Source of the DNA: Caryophanales bacterium
GTDB lineage: Bacteria > Bacillota > Bacilli > Exiguobacteriales > Exiguobacteriaceae
Assembly (NCBI GenBank): GCA_902363455.1
Contig: CABJAC010000001.1
Location: 186,001 to 250,000, forward strand
DNA length: 64,000 bases
Direction of reading: 5' to 3'
Shown here in pieces: positions 63,257-64,000 of this stretch. The stretch's first letter is position 1. Each line of letters begins with the position of its first letter. The translations under genes were made by a program, and so were the position numbers. Under the pieces are notes generated by a model. The model made no database searches and was not told the DNA's origin. It worked only from the letters and a program-made list of their open reading frames with translations.

Positions 63257-63320
63257 TTTATCAAAATTAGGCGAGAATACGCCCACTTCTACACGAAGTG
63301 AAAGTGGGAGATGAATCGCC
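63257..63320 (+). mobile_element. Solo left end of the IS200/IS605-type element
   Basis: ATTTTATCAAAATTAG is identical to the left-end junction of the element at 38238-38647 (on its minus strand), followed by GCGAGAATACGCCCACTTCTA and a hairpin (CCACTT with AAGTGG, 63282-63308) and GGGAGATGAATCG, all matching with few changes. No right-end hairpin is seen downstream, so it is a decayed or truncated copy. The rest of 63082-63464 shows no other feature. Confidence 0.6.
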
Positions 63321-63464
63321 AGCCTACCTTTCGGGTATATTCCCTTTGAACCCGTCATGACTTTTCTAGTTTAGGGGAATGGTTAACCGGAACAGGAATG
63401 AAGCGATAGAGCTTAGGGTAAAAGAAACTATATTACTCTATCAATCGAAAGGCAGGCTGTGAAC

Positions 63465-64000
63465 ATGATCAACCAATCGATCCAACTATCGTTTCGGCAA
63501 GTCCGTGCACTCGTCGAACATACCTTATTGTTATTTAAAGAACTTGACCAACAACTCGCTAATCGAGGCTATGAACCGATCTTGCCGGACGTCGTCCAAA
63601 CGGAACACGGCATCAGTATCCATCAGACGAAGGATAGTGCAGAATCACTTGTTCCGCATTTTTTGACCCGGTCATACACACGTCAAAATGAGAAAGTCTT
63701 GAATCATGCGCTGATTGTCTCAGTCCAATATACTCATCCGTTGCATGAACGGTTTGACCCGGTCGTCTTAGTCGGGGATGTTATGTTCAAACATCCGAAA
63801 CAGACGACAAAATTGTTGCTTGATAAACCGTGGTTGCTGAAATATGCCGCGTTTGAATCGACGGCTGCCGGATCATTTGAGCCGACCGGCAAACGTTTTC
63901 GGACTCAACCGATTGAAGAAATAGAATGGCTTGATGTGTGGGGTCATCCGTTTACTGACATGCGCGATGTCGAAGATGTGAAAGTGTTGGCGGAAGAAAT
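63465..64000 (+). CDS. Protein of unknown function, 3' end outside window
   Basis: ATG at 63465 follows GAAAGGCAGG; an in-frame GTG at 63459 is possible. The frame is open for 178 codons to the window edge. The visible part is soluble, opens with MINQSIQLSFRQVRALVEHT, and contains FDPVVLVGDVMFKHP, LLDKPWLLKYAAFES and IEWLDVWGHPF. No domain was recognised. Codon use is like that of the neighbours. Confidence 0.75.
   Translation, partial: MINQSIQLSFRQVRALVEHTLLLFKELDQQLANRGYEPILPDVVQTEHGISIHQTKDSAESLVPHFLTRSYTRQNEKVLNHALIVSVQYTHPLHERFDPVVLVGDVMFKHPKQTTKLLLDKPWLLKYAAFESTAAGSFEPTGKRFRTQPIEEIEWLDVWGHPFTDMRDVEDVKVLAEE

Overview
The window reads as a chromosomal segment of a Gram-positive Bacillales bacterium. 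Evidence for this is the strong AGGAGG-type ribosome binding sites, frequent GTG/TTG starts, a sortase-type cell wall anchor, TagGH teichoic acid export genes, LCP and D-Ala-D-Ala carboxypeptidase wall enzymes, and a PlcR-type peptide regulator. The gene content would fit Exiguobacterium or a close relative; that genus call is inference. No rRNA, tRNA or CRISPR array was seen.

Left part (1-12.8 kb): the 3' part of a giant SdrB-repeat surface protein. Next comes a two-component system in one direction with a membrane protein, a solute-binding protein and a UhpT/GlpT-type organophosphate transporter, resembling in logic the Pgt and Hpt phosphate-ester sensing systems. A broken 3' end of galU follows, then a three-gene group with a NERD-domain protein.

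Pel region (12.9-23.1 kb): a complete Gram-positive pel exopolysaccharide operon (pelD, pelE, a PelA-type deacetylase, pelF, pelG). It is flanked by a diguanylate cyclase, a divergent stand-alone GH114 (PelA-hydrolase-like) gene behind a probable c-di-GMP-I riboswitch, and a convergent galE. PelD keeps an RxxD c-di-GMP site next to a lost GGDEF motif.

Middle part (23.3-41.5 kb): a FAD/Rieske oxidoreductase, a fatty acid desaturase with a dyad-rich leader, an ankyrin protein with a degenerate M48-like domain, a secreted 5'-nucleotidase, tagGH and a LOG protein. The most striking item lies at 34.4-35.9 kb: a PlcR-like regulator convergent with a secreted pro-peptide carrying nine identical plus one divergent copies of a 15-residue unit that contains NNLPTEF, close to the PapR pheromone core (DLPFEF type). 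Next to it lie a 49-residue peptide gene with its own terminator and two unknown genes, then an IS200/IS605-derived element without transposase.

Right part (41.6-64 kb): a large capsule/EPS locus (Wzy on the minus strand; Wzz, CapD-like dehydratase, Wzx, EpsG-like protein, UDP-GlcA epimerase, CapK-like ligase, nucleotide-sugar dehydrogenase, GT4, initiating sugar transferase, FemAB/GNAT-like transferase, DegT aminotransferase, LCP ligase). It is bracketed by two paralogous proteins made of homing-endonuclease-associated repeats. An AmiS/UreI channel, a carboxypeptidase, a Gfo/Idh/MocA oxidoreductase, a lipoprotein plus zinc-ribbon membrane protein pair, a second left end of the IS605-type element, and a gene cut by the window edge complete the segment.
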